A program made the position numbers and the translations under genes. Positions 1-7,201 of a stretch of 10,650 nt of DNA are shown piece after piece (position 1 is the first letter of the stretch; each line of letters starts with the position of its first letter). The stretch is from an uncultured Spongiibacteraceae bacterium (GTDB lineage: Bacteria > Pseudomonadota > Gammaproteobacteria > Pseudomonadales > CAMLJR01). Under the pieces are notes generated by a model. It did not search any database. It had not been told where the DNA came from and saw only the letters and a list, made by a program, of their open reading frames with translations. The stretch lies in NCBI GenBank assembly GCA_946480345.1, contig CAMLJR010000107.1:1-10650 (forward strand). Reading direction: 5' to 3'.

Positions 1-1890
1 CACCATCGCTTCCTGCGAATCGAACAGAAACTCCGCGAGCGCTTTGCACAATTCGGTTTTGCCGACACCGGTCGGGCCGAGAAACAAAAAGCTACCGCTC
101 GGACGATTCGGATCGGATAAGCCCGCGCGTGCGCGACGCACCGCATTCGCGACCGCAACCACCGCCTCGTGCTGACCAATGACACGCTGATGCAGCGAAT
201 CTTCCATGCGCAGCAATTTTTCCCGCTCGCCTTCGAGCATTTTCGATACTGGGATGCCGGTCCAGCGCGACACCACTTCCGCCACCTCTTCTTCGGTAAC
301 GTTGTTGCGCAGCAATTTCATGTCGAGCATTTCGGCGTGCGTCGCCATATCGAGTTGTTTTTCGAGCGCCGGAATAATGCCGTATTGCAGCTCGGACATG
401 CGCGTCAGGTCCGAACCGCGCCGCGCCACTTCAAGATCGAGCCGCGCCTGTTCCAGATCGCTTTTGATTTGCTGCGAACCTTGCAGCGCGGCTTTTTCCG
501 CTTTCCAGATTTCTTCGAGATCGGCGAATTCGCGCTCGACCTTATCGATTTCATTACCGAGAATTTCGACTTGTTTTTTCGCGCCCTCATCGGTGTCTTT
601 CTTCACCGCTTCGCGCTGAATTTTCAGTTGAATCAACCGCCGTTCGAGCCGATCCATTTCTTCCGGTTTCGAATCGATTTCCATACGAATGCGCGACGCT
701 GCTTCGTCGATCAAATCGATCGCCTTATCCGGCAACTGTCGATCGGTGATATAGCGTTGCGATAATTTCGCAGCGGCGATAATCGCGCCATCGGTGATGT
801 CGACGCCGTGGTGTACTTCATAACGCTCTTTCAAGCCGCGCAGAATTGCGATCGTGTCTTCCTCGCTCGGCTCATCGACCAGCACTTTCTGAAAGCGACG
901 CTCGAGCGCCGCATCTTTTTCGATGAACTGACGATATTCATTGAGCGTGGTGGCGCCGACGCAATGCAATTCGCCACGCGCGAGCGCCGGTTTCAGCATA
1001 TTGCCCGCGTCCATCGCGCCTTCGGCTTTGCCGGCGCCGACCATCGTGTGCAATTCATCGACGAACAGAATGATGCGGCCTTCCTGTTTCGCGAGTTCAT
1101 TGAGCACCGCTTTCAAACGTTCTTCGAATTCGCCGCGAAATTTTGCACCTGCCAGCAACGATCCAAGATCGAGCGAGAGCAGACGTTTGTCTTTCAAACC
1201 TTCCGGCACTTCGCCGTTGACGATGCGTTGCGCAAGACCTTCGACAATCGCGGTTTTACCGACACCGGGTTCGCCGATCAGCACCGGATTATTTTTGGTG
1301 CGGCGTTGCAACACTTGAATCGTGCGGCGAATTTCATCGTCGCGACCGATCACCGGATCGAGCTTGCCTGCCTCGGCGCGCGCGGTCAGATCGATCGTGT
1401 ATTTATCGAGCGCTTGCCGATTACCCTCGGCTTCGGGATTATCGACGCCTTCGCCGCCGCGCACTTTATCGATCGCCGCTTCGAGCTTTTGTTTGGTGAC
1501 GCCGATTTCCTGCAACAGCGCGGTGACCGAATTGTTCACCTCGAACAACGCCAGCAGCACCATTTCGCTGGAGATGTACGTGTCTTTTTTCTGTTGCGTG
1601 AGTTTATCGGCAACGTTGAGCAGACGACCGAGATCGTTCGACATATGAATATCGCCCGGCGTGCCCTGCACTTTCGGCAGACGGTCGAGCGCACTGGTGA
1701 GTGCGGTTTTCAAACGCGGAATATTCGCGCCCGCCTGCGCGAGCAGTGGACGCACCGCGCCGCCCTGCTGATCGAGCATCGCCGACAACAGGTGCACGGG
1801 TTCCATGAAATTATTGTCGCGGCCGAGCGCGAGCGATTGCGCATCGGCGAGCGCGGTTTGCAGTTGATTGGTAAAACGGTCGATTCGCAT
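1..1890 (-). CDS. clpB: ClpB protein disaggregase (C-terminal part beyond the window)
   Basis: Hsp100/ClpB is a cytoplasmic AAA+ hexamer that pulls aggregated proteins apart together with DnaK/DnaJ/GrpE. The window holds residues 1-630 of a protein expected to be about 860 long, so the 3' end lies off the left edge. Visible in order are a Clp N domain (about 1-140), the first Walker [10 protein letters not shown] near residue 208, Walker [10 protein letters not shown], and the arginine-finger segment ALERRFQK. The charged coiled-coil middle domain (about 400-525) follows, including SELQYG. Then come [10 protein letters not shown] and the second Walker [11 protein letters not shown] near residue 605. 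Spacing matches E. coli ClpB as I recall it. The ATG at 1890 follows a GGGGA with 4-5 bases between. A sigma-32-type promoter lies just upstream, and the gene follows pgeF by 100 bases. No frameshift or missing motif is seen in the part present. Confidence 0.98.
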   Translation of the reverse strand, partial: MRIDRFTNQLQTALADAQSLALGRDNNFMEPVHLLSAMLDQQGGAVRPLLAQAGANIPRLKTALTSALDRLPKVQGTPGDIHMSNDLGRLLNVADKLTQQKKDTYISSEMVLLALFEVNNSVTALLQEIGVTKQKLEAAIDKVRGGEGVDNPEAEGNRQALDKYTIDLTARAEAGKLDPVIGRDDEIRRTIQVLQRRTKNNPVLIGEPGVGKTAIVEGLAQRIVNGEVPEGLKDKRLLSLDLGSLLAGAKFRGEFEERLKAVLNELAKQEGRIILFVDELHTMVGAGKAEGAMDAGNMLKPALARGELHCVGATTLNEYRQFIEKDAALERRFQKVLVDEPSEEDTIAILRGLKERYEVHHGVDITDGAIIAAAKLSQRYITDRQLPDKAIDLIDEAASRIRMEIDSKPEEMDRLERRLIQLKIQREAVKKDTDEGAKKQVEILGNEIDKVEREFADLEEIWKAEKAALQGSQQIKSDLEQARLDLEVARRGSDLTRMSELQYGIIPALEKQLDMATHAEMLDMKLLRNNVTEEEVAEVVSRWTGIPVSKMLEGEREKLLRMEDSLHQRVIGQHEAVVAVANAVRRARAGLSDPNRPSGSFLFLGPTGVGKTELCKALAEFLFDSQEAMV

Positions 1891-1951
1891 GATGTCCCCA
1901 TCCAGCTCGAAATCTCCACGCAACGCGGGGAGTTCTATTCATTGCCGGATT

Positions 1952-1979
1952 AAATGCGGCTCATCGCGTCGATTTCAAG
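1952..1979 (-). promoter_or_regulatory. Sigma-32 (RpoH) heat-shock promoter of clpB
   Basis: On the minus strand the -35 element CTTGAAA (1979-1973) is followed, after a 13-base spacer, by the -10 element CCGCATTT (1959-1952). The enterobacterial sigma-32 consensus is CTTGAAA, 13-14 bases, CCCCATnT. The match is therefore complete in the -35 and one base off in the -10, with ideal spacing. Transcription would start near 1945, giving a leader of about 55 bases before the clpB ATG. The element begins about a dozen bases past the pgeF stop codon, so clpB has its own heat-shock start while still being reachable by read-through from rluD-pgeF. Confidence 0.88.
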
Positions 1980-1990
1980 CCACTACCGCC

Positions 1991-2761
1991 TCACCCGACC
2001 CGCGATAAATCGCCATCCATGAGATAGATCAAAGATGCCATGCGCCCGGTGACGCCTTCGCGCCGATACGAATAGAAGTGCGCGCGATCGCTAACCGTGC
2101 ATAAACCGCCGCCGTAAATTGCATTCACGCCGCTCGCGCGCAAGCGAATACGTGCGAGAGCATAGATGTCAGCGAGAAAATGGCCGTCGCGCTCGCTCGG
2201 TCGAAAGCACATCGCAATGTCCGCATGCTGCATCGGCGATGCGTGGTCGAGAAACTGAGTGCGCACCTCTGCGCCCACCTCGAATCGTTGCGGCCCGATC
2301 GCCGGGCCGAGCCACGCGAGCACAGCAGCGGGATCGACGAAACGTTCGACGGTTTTCTCCAAAATGCCGGCACACAAACCTCTCCACCCGGCGTGCGCGG
2401 CTGCGACACGGTGACCATCGCGATCGCAGAACAGCACCGGCAGACAATCGGCGGTCATCACCGCGCAACCCAGTTCCTGCTGATCGGTGAATTGCGCATC
2501 GGCACGTTGTTCGCCCGCCGTATCGGCAGCGACTACCTCGGTGCCGTGTATCTGCGTCAGCCAGCTGATCGCCGACAAACCAGGACACGCGTCGATCAAG
2601 CGCTGCCGGTTTTCGGCAACGGCGGCGGGGTCATCGCCGACATGATCGCCGAGATTCAGACTATCGAACGGCGCCGCGCTGATACCGCCGACGCGGGTCG
2701 TGGTCAATGCAGCGACATTAGCCGGCGCCGGCCAATCGGGGCGCAGCAGGATCAGGCTCAT
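1991..2761 (-). CDS. pgeF: Peptidoglycan editing factor PgeF (YfiH, DUF152/laccase-domain family)
   Basis: A 256-residue protein of the YfiH/PgeF family. Members have been linked to removal of wrongly incorporated L-Ser from peptidoglycan precursors. Others are described as purine nucleoside phosphorylases or copper-dependent phenol oxidases, so the exact substrate here is open. Family motifs are clear: WLTQIHGTEV with His72, TADCLPVLF with Cys106, and AAAHAGWRGL with His123. These are the three metal-site ligands. C-terminal motifs CTVSDRAHFYSYRREGVTGR are also present. Length matches the family (about 240-260). The ATG overlaps the rluD stop (ATGA at 2761-2758), with GAAGG nine bases upstream inside rluD. 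This indicates an operon and probably translational coupling. The protein looks intact and cytoplasmic, with no signal peptide. Confidence 0.95.
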   Translation of the reverse strand: MSLILLRPDWPAPANVAALTTTRVGGISAAPFDSLNLGDHVGDDPAAVAENRQRLIDACPGLSAISWLTQIHGTEVVAADTAGEQRADAQFTDQQELGCAVMTADCLPVLFCDRDGHRVAAAHAGWRGLCAGILEKTVERFVDPAAVLAWLGPAIGPQRFEVGAEVRTQFLDHASPMQHADIAMCFRPSERDGHFLADIYALARIRLRASGVNAIYGGGLCTVSDRAHFYSYRREGVTGRMASLIYLMDGDLSRVG

Positions 2762-3765
2762 TCGTCGTGGCCTTCGTTATCGGCCGCCAGCAGCGATAAC
2801 AGCGTCCGCATATCCGCCGGCAAGGGTGTTTCCCACTTCATCAATTCGCCGCTGCGCGGATGTAACAGTTGTAGCCGCCGCGCGTGCAACGCCTGACGCG
2901 GAAAATTGCGCAACTCTTCGATGAGATCGGCACAGGCGCCGGTGGGAATTTTGAAGCGCCCGCCGTATACCGGGTCGCCGATCAACGGATGTTTGATGTG
3001 CGCCATATGCACGCGAATCTGGTGCGTGCGACCGGTTTCGAGCAGGCAACGCACATGGGTGTGCGCGCGGAAGCGGCGCAATACGCGGTAGTGAGTGATT
3101 GCTTCTTTGCCGCCGTGATCGCCGCCGGTATTCAAACGGACCGCCTGACGCTGACGGTCGCGCGGATGCCGCCCGAGCGGCGCATCGACGGTGCCGCCGC
3201 TGATGATGATGCCGGCGACGACCGCTTCGTATTCGCGATGCACATCGCGCGCCTGCAACTGCGCGACAAGATGCGCCTGCGCACTGAGATTTTTCGCGAC
3301 AACCATCAGCCCGGTGGTGTCCTTGTCGAGGCGATGTACGATACCAGCGCGCGGCACCGTGGCCAGATCGGCGCAATGATGGAGCAGCGCATTCAGCAGT
3401 GTGCCCTCGGCGTGACCGGCGGCGGGATGCACCACGAGACCGGCGGGTTTATCGAGCACAAGGATGTCGTCGTCCTCATACACCACGGCGAGCTCGATCG
3501 ATTCGGGCTGCGCTTCGCCCTGCAACGGTTGCAGCTCTGCCCGCAAGCGCAACTGCGTGCCCGGCAGTAATTTATCCTTGCCGGAGCGCTGCTCGCCGTT
3601 CGCGGTGAGTTCGCCGCTTTTTATCCAGGCCTGCAAACGCGCGCGCGAATAATCGGGGAACAGCTCAGCCGCGACCTGGTCGAAGCGCTTACCGCGGCAT
3701 TCCGCTGGTATAACCGCTTCGCTTTCGATGCGCTGGACACTGCATTGTGAATTGGCAATAGACAC
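2758..3765 (-). CDS. rluD: 23S rRNA pseudouridine synthase RluD (GTG start)
   Basis: RluD makes pseudouridines in helix 69 of 23S rRNA (E. coli positions 1911, 1915 and 1917), which is important for ribosome assembly and termination. The protein has an S4-type RNA-binding domain near the N terminus (FDQVAAELFPDYSRARL). The RsuA/RluA catalytic domain follows, with KPAGLVVHP, then PRAGIVHRLDKDTTGLMVVA containing catalytic Asp147, REYEAVV, and LETGRTHQIRVHMAHIKHPL. I chose GTG at 3765 (335 aa). It has GGAG nine bases upstream, gives a length close to E. coli RluD (about 326), and lies downstream of a plausible promoter. The frame stays open to a TTG at 3819. That start would add 18 poorly conserved-looking residues and overlap the tandem repeat array. 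The stop overlaps the pgeF start. Confidence 0.95.
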   Translation of the reverse strand: MSIANSQCSVQRIESEAVIPAECRGKRFDQVAAELFPDYSRARLQAWIKSGELTANGEQRSGKDKLLPGTQLRLRAELQPLQGEAQPESIELAVVYEDDDILVLDKPAGLVVHPAAGHAEGTLLNALLHHCADLATVPRAGIVHRLDKDTTGLMVVAKNLSAQAHLVAQLQARDVHREYEAVVAGIIISGGTVDAPLGRHPRDRQRQAVRLNTGGDHGGKEAITHYRVLRRFRAHTHVRCLLETGRTHQIRVHMAHIKHPLIGDPVYGGRFKIPTGACADLIEELRNFPRQALHARRLQLLHPRSGELMKWETPLPADMRTLLSLLAADNEGHDE

Positions 3766-3774
3766 GCGTTCGAG

Positions 3775-3778
3775 CTCC
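3775..3778 (-). promoter_or_regulatory. Ribosome binding site deciding the rluD GTG start
   Basis: GGAG on the minus strand sits nine bases before GTG 3765. The alternative TTG at 3819 lacks a comparable purine-rich site at proper distance. This motif is the main reason for preferring the shorter RluD. Confidence 0.6.
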
Positions 3779-3802
3779 GAAATCAACGCCACCGAATGCG
3801 GC

Positions 3803-3831
3803 TTTCTATGGGTAGTCAATCAACTGTTCAA
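3803..3831 (-). promoter_or_regulatory. Candidate sigma-70 promoter of rluD-pgeF
   Basis: The minus strand reads TTGAAC (3831-3826), 17 bases, TAGAAA (3808-3803). Each hexamer matches the consensus at four of six positions. Transcription would begin near 3796, about 30 bases before the GTG start and its GGAG site. The -35 box lies inside the first unit of the 22/23-bp repeat array. It is a prediction by eye. Other weaker hexamer pairs exist in this A+T-richer stretch. Confidence 0.4.
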
Positions 3832-3900
3832 CTGGCAGCTATCAATTCGCCAGCGGGTACTTATCAATGTGACAGCTGGTACTTAATCAATTGGTCACGT
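3811..3900. repeat. Four degenerate tandem repeats of 22/23 bp between divergent rluD and bamD
   Basis: Units are 3811-3833, 3834-3855, 3856-3877 and 3878-3900 (23, 22, 22 and 23 bases), with no gaps. Read on the plus strand, each unit starts GG(T/C)A(G/C)(T/C)(T/C) with an optional A. All four then have ATCAA, a variable stretch of about five bases, an invariant CA, and usually (G)CT. Invariant positions are GG-A, ATCAA and CA. The third and fourth units are most alike, sharing GGTACTT and ATCAAT. The period is close to two turns of B-DNA, so equivalent bases face roughly the same side of the helix. The function is unknown. It could be an array of protein-binding sites controlling both promoters, or the remains of slippage-generated repeats. 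Confidence 0.8.
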
Positions 3901-3919
3901 ACGGCGGCTGTGGTTAAAT
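3891..3919 (+). promoter_or_regulatory. Candidate sigma-70 promoter of bamD
   Basis: TTGGTC (3891-3896), a 17-base spacer and TTAAAT (3914-3919). The -35 matches the consensus only in TTG and the -10 at four of six positions, so the promoter would be weak or need an activator. Transcription would start near 3926, leaving a leader of about 90 bases. The -35 lies in the last unit of the tandem repeat array, which places the other units upstream where activators usually bind. Confidence 0.33.
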
Positions 3920-4017
3920 AGCGCCTCCGCGCAGCTTGGCCATCGAACCAGCCATCCGCCAGGCGCCGATTGTAGCGAGCGCGCGACCACCGAGACATAT
4001 AAAAGGTTATTCATTTC

Positions 4018-4896
4018 ATGCGTAAACGTTCGCTTTTCGCTCTTATCGTATTTGCGGCCCTGCTCGGCGCTTGCGCGCAACAGGATAAAACCGCCGCGAT
4101 GTCCGAGCGCGAGCTGTATCAGGAAGCGCAACGCTTACTGAAAAATGATAGCTATGACCTCGCGGTCAAGAATCTACAGATGATCGAATCGCGCTATCCG
4201 TTTGGCCCCTATGCCGAGCAAGCGCAGCTCGAGCTGATCTACGCACAATTTCGCTCCGCGCAAAGTTCAGCCGCAGTGGCCGCCGCCGACCGGTTTATTC
4301 GCCTGCATCCGCAGCACCCGCACATCGACTATGCCTACTACATGCGCGGACTGGCCAATTACAGCGAAGGCACCGGTCTGCTCGAACGCTTTCTGCCAAC
4401 CGACATGACGACCCGCGATCCGGGCGCGGCGCTGCAATCGTTCGAGGATTTCCGCCAACTGCTCAATCGCTACCCCGACAGCCAGTACGCACCCGATGCA
4501 CGCGCGCGGATGACTTATCTGCGCGCCCGTCTGGGCCGCTATGAAATCAACGTTGCAAACTACTATTTCCGCCGCAAGGCATATCTCGCCGCCGCGAATC
4601 GCGGTCGCTATGTGGTCGAAAATTATCAGCAAACCGAGGCGGTACCCGATGCGTTAGCCGTGATGGTGCAGGCATATCAGCTCCTGGGCCTGAACGACTT
4701 GGCCGACGACGCGCTGAAAGTATTACGCGCCAACTATGCGGATCATCCGTCGCTAGACAAGAACGGCAACTTCATCGATAGGTTTACGGTGGGCGCTAAA
4801 GAGAAGCGCAGCTGGGTTAACACGATGACACTCGGCCTGTTCGATAAAATCGAGCCGCCGAAATTCGATGATCGCGCCGAATACTTGAAGTATTAA
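4018..4896 (+). CDS. bamD: Outer membrane assembly lipoprotein BamD (ComL/YfiO)
   Basis: BamD is the essential lipoprotein partner of BamA in the complex that folds beta-barrel proteins into the outer membrane. The 292-residue protein starts with a basic n-region (MRKR), a hydrophobic segment and the lipobox LGAC, with lipidated Cys19. The +2 residue is Ala, not Asp, consistent with sorting to the outer membrane by Lol. Family and TPR-type motifs follow: [67 protein letters not shown], and [20 protein letters not shown]. About five TPR-like helical hairpins would be expected. It is longer than the E. coli protein (about 245) because of its C-terminal tail, as in pseudomonads. AAAAGG precedes the ATG by 11 bases, a rather long spacing. 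It is transcribed away from rluD. Confidence 0.97.
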   Translation: MRKRSLFALIVFAALLGACAQQDKTAAMSERELYQEAQRLLKNDSYDLAVKNLQMIESRYPFGPYAEQAQLELIYAQFRSAQSSAAVAAADRFIRLHPQHPHIDYAYYMRGLANYSEGTGLLERFLPTDMTTRDPGAALQSFEDFRQLLNRYPDSQYAPDARARMTYLRARLGRYEINVANYYFRRKAYLAAANRGRYVVENYQQTEAVPDALAVMVQAYQLLGLNDLADDALKVLRANYADHPSLDKNGNFIDRFTVGAKEKRSWVNTMTLGLFDKIEPPKFDDRAEYLKY

Positions 4897-4910
4897 GCTA
4901 ATCCGAATGT

Positions 4911-4943
4911 AAAAAGCCGCAGCAGTAAATGCTGCGGCTTTTT
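4911..4943. terminator. Bidirectional rho-independent terminator between bamD and nadE
   Basis: A perfect 14-bp inverted repeat, AAAAAGCCGCAGCA (4911-4924) and TGCTGCGGCTTTTT (4930-4943), flanks the five-base loop GTAAA. The G+C-rich core has a T run on the plus-strand side and, by symmetry, on the minus-strand side. It lies 14 bases after the bamD stop and 17 bases after the stop of convergent nadE, so one hairpin can end both transcripts. Confidence 0.93.
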
Positions 4944-4960
4944 TATTTGTACTTCTTTTT

Positions 4961-7033
4961 TTATTTATCGGGAATGGTATCGACATCCCGCATCCATACC
5001 ACCGACTCCGAATCCGACGGTGCACGCCAATCGCCGCGAGGTGACAACGACCCGCCCGATCCCACCTTTGGCGCATTCGGAATACACGAACGCTTGAACT
5101 GACTCGTTTTAAAAAAGCGATGCACGAAGATACGCAGATTACGCTTGATCGCAGCGAGATCGTATTGATTGCGTGCAACGTGAATTTCTTCGGGCCACTG
5201 ACCGAGATTGCGATCGGCCCATGCTGACACCGCCAAAAATGCCACCTTCGACGGGGCAAACCCAAACCGCAGGATGTAATACAGATTGAAATCCTGCAGC
5301 TCATACGGACCAATGAAATGTTCGGTTTTTTGCTCGGGCTGCTGCGTCGCATTCGTCGACGCCGGCACGAGCTCGGGGCTAATGTCCGTGTCGAGGATTT
5401 GCAACAACAACCCCGAACCTTGGTCGCCGATCTGATGTGTTTCGGCAACCCAGCGCACCAAATGGCTGATCAACGTTTTCGGCACGCTCGCGTTCACTGC
5501 ATAGTGCGACATGTGGTCGCCAACGCCATATGTACACCAACCCAATGCGAGTTCACTCAAATCGCCAGTGCCGATGACGATCGCGTCGTTAAAATTCGCC
5601 AGCCGGAATAAATGGTTGGTACGTTCACCGGCTTGGACGTTTTCAAATGTCACATCGTATTGCGGTTGCCCATCGACATAGGGATGGCCGATGTCTTTCA
5701 GCATTTGCAGACAACTGGGGCGAATATCGATTTCGCTCGCGCTGCAACCCACCACCTGCATCAATTGCCGCGCCTGTTGCAATGTGCGATCGCTGGTCGC
5801 AAAACCCGGCATCGTCACCGCAAGAATATTCGCCCGCGGCAACTTCAACCGATCCATCGCCTTTGCACAGACCAGCAGTGCGTGCGTCGAATCGAGTCCG
5901 CCGGAAACACCAATCACAACCTTCGATAGACCCGACGATGCCAATCGCTGTACCAGCGCCTGCACCTGAATGTTGTAAACCTCGTTACAGCGATCGTCGC
6001 GGCGTTTGCGATCCGCAGGCACATAAGGAAAGCGTTCGACGCGACGCTGTAACGGCAATTCCTTTTTCGTCGGCAAGGAAATATCGAAAGCAATCGTTGT
6101 AAAACGCTCGACTTCGTCGCGATGTCTGCGCACCGAATGACCGAACGTGGTGGTACGCATGCGCTCATGCGCGAGTCGCTGCAAATCAACATCGGCATAC
6201 ACGACATGCGAAACATCGAGAAACCGTTCCGATTCGCCGAGCAATTCACCATTTTCGCAAATCAGCGCCTGGCCATCCCACGCAAGATCGGTAGTGGATT
6301 CGCCCATGCCTGCCGACGAATACAAATACGCGGCGAGACAACGCGCCGATTGCTGCGCCACCAGCTGATGGCGATACGAGGATTTTCCAACGACGATATT
6401 CGATGCGGATAAATTCACGAGCACCGTGGCACCGGCCAGCGCAGCAAAAGATGATGGTGGAATCGGCGCCCAGACATCCTCGCAAATTTCCACATGAAAT
6501 CGAAACGACGGCAAATTGCTGAGCTGAAAAAGCAGCGAAGCATTGAACGGAATTTTTTCGCCGAACAACTCAACCGTATCGGTTACCGCATTGAAGGCCG
6601 AGCTGAATTGCCGAGCCTCGTAAAATTCGCCGTAATTCGGCAAATAGCTCTTCGGCACAATACCTTGAACACGACCGCTCGCAATGACCGCCGCACAATT
6701 GAACAACTGATGATCGACGCGCAGCGGCAAACCCACCACTATCGCAATCGATAATTTCTTACTCGCTTCAATGATCGCCGCCAATGCGTCGATGCACGCA
6801 CTGAGCAATGCTTCCTGGTGAAACAAATCGTCACAGGTGTAAGCCGGCAATCCCAATTCAGGGAAACTCACCAATACTGCTCCGTTGTTCGCCGCCTCGG
6901 TCGCAAGCGTAATCGTCTGCGCTGCGTTATACATCGGATCGGCAACGCGGCAGCGCGGAATCGCCACCGCCACGCGCGAAAAACCGTGGCTATAAATGTT
7001 TAGAAACGGAGTGTTCGAAAGCGAATCGGTCAT
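4961..7033 (-). CDS. nadE: Glutamine-dependent NAD+ synthetase (two-domain NadE)
   Basis: This enzyme catalyses the last step of NAD+ synthesis: ATP-dependent amidation of nicotinic acid adenine dinucleotide, using ammonia taken from glutamine. The 690-residue protein has an N-terminal nitrilase-type glutaminase with triad Glu59 (SFPELGL), Lys128 (VPKSYLP) and Cys184 (EICEDVW). The C-terminal synthetase carries the PP-loop VSGGLDSTHAL (Ser377-Ser382), followed by DVTFENVQAGERT, GTGDLSELALG, YAVNASVPKTL and LSPRGDWRAPSD. Length and motif wording resemble the M. tuberculosis-type long NadE, not the 275-residue ammonia-dependent enzyme of E. coli. I chose ATG 7033 because GAGAG lies eight bases upstream and homology starts just after (YSHGFSRVAVA). 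The frame is open to 7201, but that extension covers the promoter region. Convergent with bamD, divergent from pilS. Confidence 0.96.
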   Translation of the reverse strand: MTDSLSNTPFLNIYSHGFSRVAVAIPRCRVADPMYNAAQTITLATEAANNGAVLVSFPELGLPAYTCDDLFHQEALLSACIDALAAIIEASKKLSIAIVVGLPLRVDHQLFNCAAVIASGRVQGIVPKSYLPNYGEFYEARQFSSAFNAVTDTVELFGEKIPFNASLLFQLSNLPSFRFHVEICEDVWAPIPPSSFAALAGATVLVNLSASNIVVGKSSYRHQLVAQQSARCLAAYLYSSAGMGESTTDLAWDGQALICENGELLGESERFLDVSHVVYADVDLQRLAHERMRTTTFGHSVRRHRDEVERFTTIAFDISLPTKKELPLQRRVERFPYVPADRKRRDDRCNEVYNIQVQALVQRLASSGLSKVVIGVSGGLDSTHALLVCAKAMDRLKLPRANILAVTMPGFATSDRTLQQARQLMQVVGCSASEIDIRPSCLQMLKDIGHPYVDGQPQYDVTFENVQAGERTNHLFRLANFNDAIVIGTGDLSELALGWCTYGVGDHMSHYAVNASVPKTLISHLVRWVAETHQIGDQGSGLLLQILDTDISPELVPASTNATQQPEQKTEHFIGPYELQDFNLYYILRFGFAPSKVAFLAVSAWADRNLGQWPEEIHVARNQYDLAAIKRNLRIFVHRFFKTSQFKRSCIPNAPKVGSGGSLSPRGDWRAPSDSESVVWMRDVDTIPDK

Positions 7034-7041
7034 TGGCACAT

Positions 7042-7046
7042 CTCTC
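7042..7046 (-). promoter_or_regulatory. Ribosome binding site deciding the nadE start
   Basis: GAGAG on the minus strand is eight bases before ATG 7033. Upstream in-frame ATG codons, including one within the predicted promoter, do not show a better site. Conserved sequence of the glutaminase domain begins only after 7033. Confidence 0.5.
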
Positions 7047-7066
7047 ATCGAGCATTGCAGCGGGCT

Positions 7067-7095
7067 ATTCTCGGTCAATACCGCCATATTGGCAA
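7067..7095 (-). promoter_or_regulatory. Candidate sigma-70 promoter of nadE
   Basis: The minus strand reads TTGCCA (7095-7090; five of six consensus bases), a 17-base spacer, and GAGAAT (7072-7067; four of six). Transcription would begin near 7060, giving a short leader of about 27 bases that contains the GAGAG site. Seen by eye, not tested. Confidence 0.45.
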
Positions 7096-7152
7096 AAAGC
7101 CGACTCTTGCTTGGCAACAAACCGACTATTGAGTCGATCGATGAAATCGGCA

Positions 7153-7175
7153 GGGCTGCTAGACTTACGCAGCCC
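7153..7175. repeat. Inverted repeat just upstream of pilS
   Basis: GGGCTGC (7153-7159) and its exact complement GCAGCCC (7169-7175) are separated by nine bases. The right arm ends 26 bases before the pilS ATG. There is no T run after it, so it is not an ordinary terminator. It could be an operator for the pilS/nadE intergenic region or a hairpin in the pilS leader. A smaller perfect stem, CGACT-ATTG-AGTCG, lies nearby at 7123-7136, though the spacer is only four bases. Confidence 0.55.
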
Positions 7176-7201
7176 ATTTGAATTGACCTCATACTCACCA
7201 A

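Noticed and set aside
808..1953. Long open frame of 381 codons on the plus strand, antisense to clpB (and a similar one at 169-765)
   Set aside because: It lies wholly over clpB, apart from the promoter end. Its Arg/His/Phe-rich composition is what the complement of a biased coding strand gives, and it shows no family motif or ribosome site. clpB conservation explains the sequence.
1..2760. Apparent excess of GATC and CGATCG sites in the left part
   Set aside because: It seems higher than chance, but Asp/Ile/Arg codon preferences (GAT, ATC, CGA/CGC) can produce it. Nothing ties it to an origin or methylation-controlled site. A whole-genome count would be needed.
2180..3570. Plus-strand open frames over pgeF and rluD (2180-2896 and 2884-3570)
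   Set aside because: They are antisense to two clearly recognised genes, have no recognisable domains, and run across the rluD/pgeF junction without regard to it.
4753..5448. Minus-strand open frame of 231 codons across the bamD end, the terminator and the nadE end
   Set aside because: It reads through the bidirectional terminator and overlaps nadE in another frame. Its Ser/Arg-rich sequence has no known motif.
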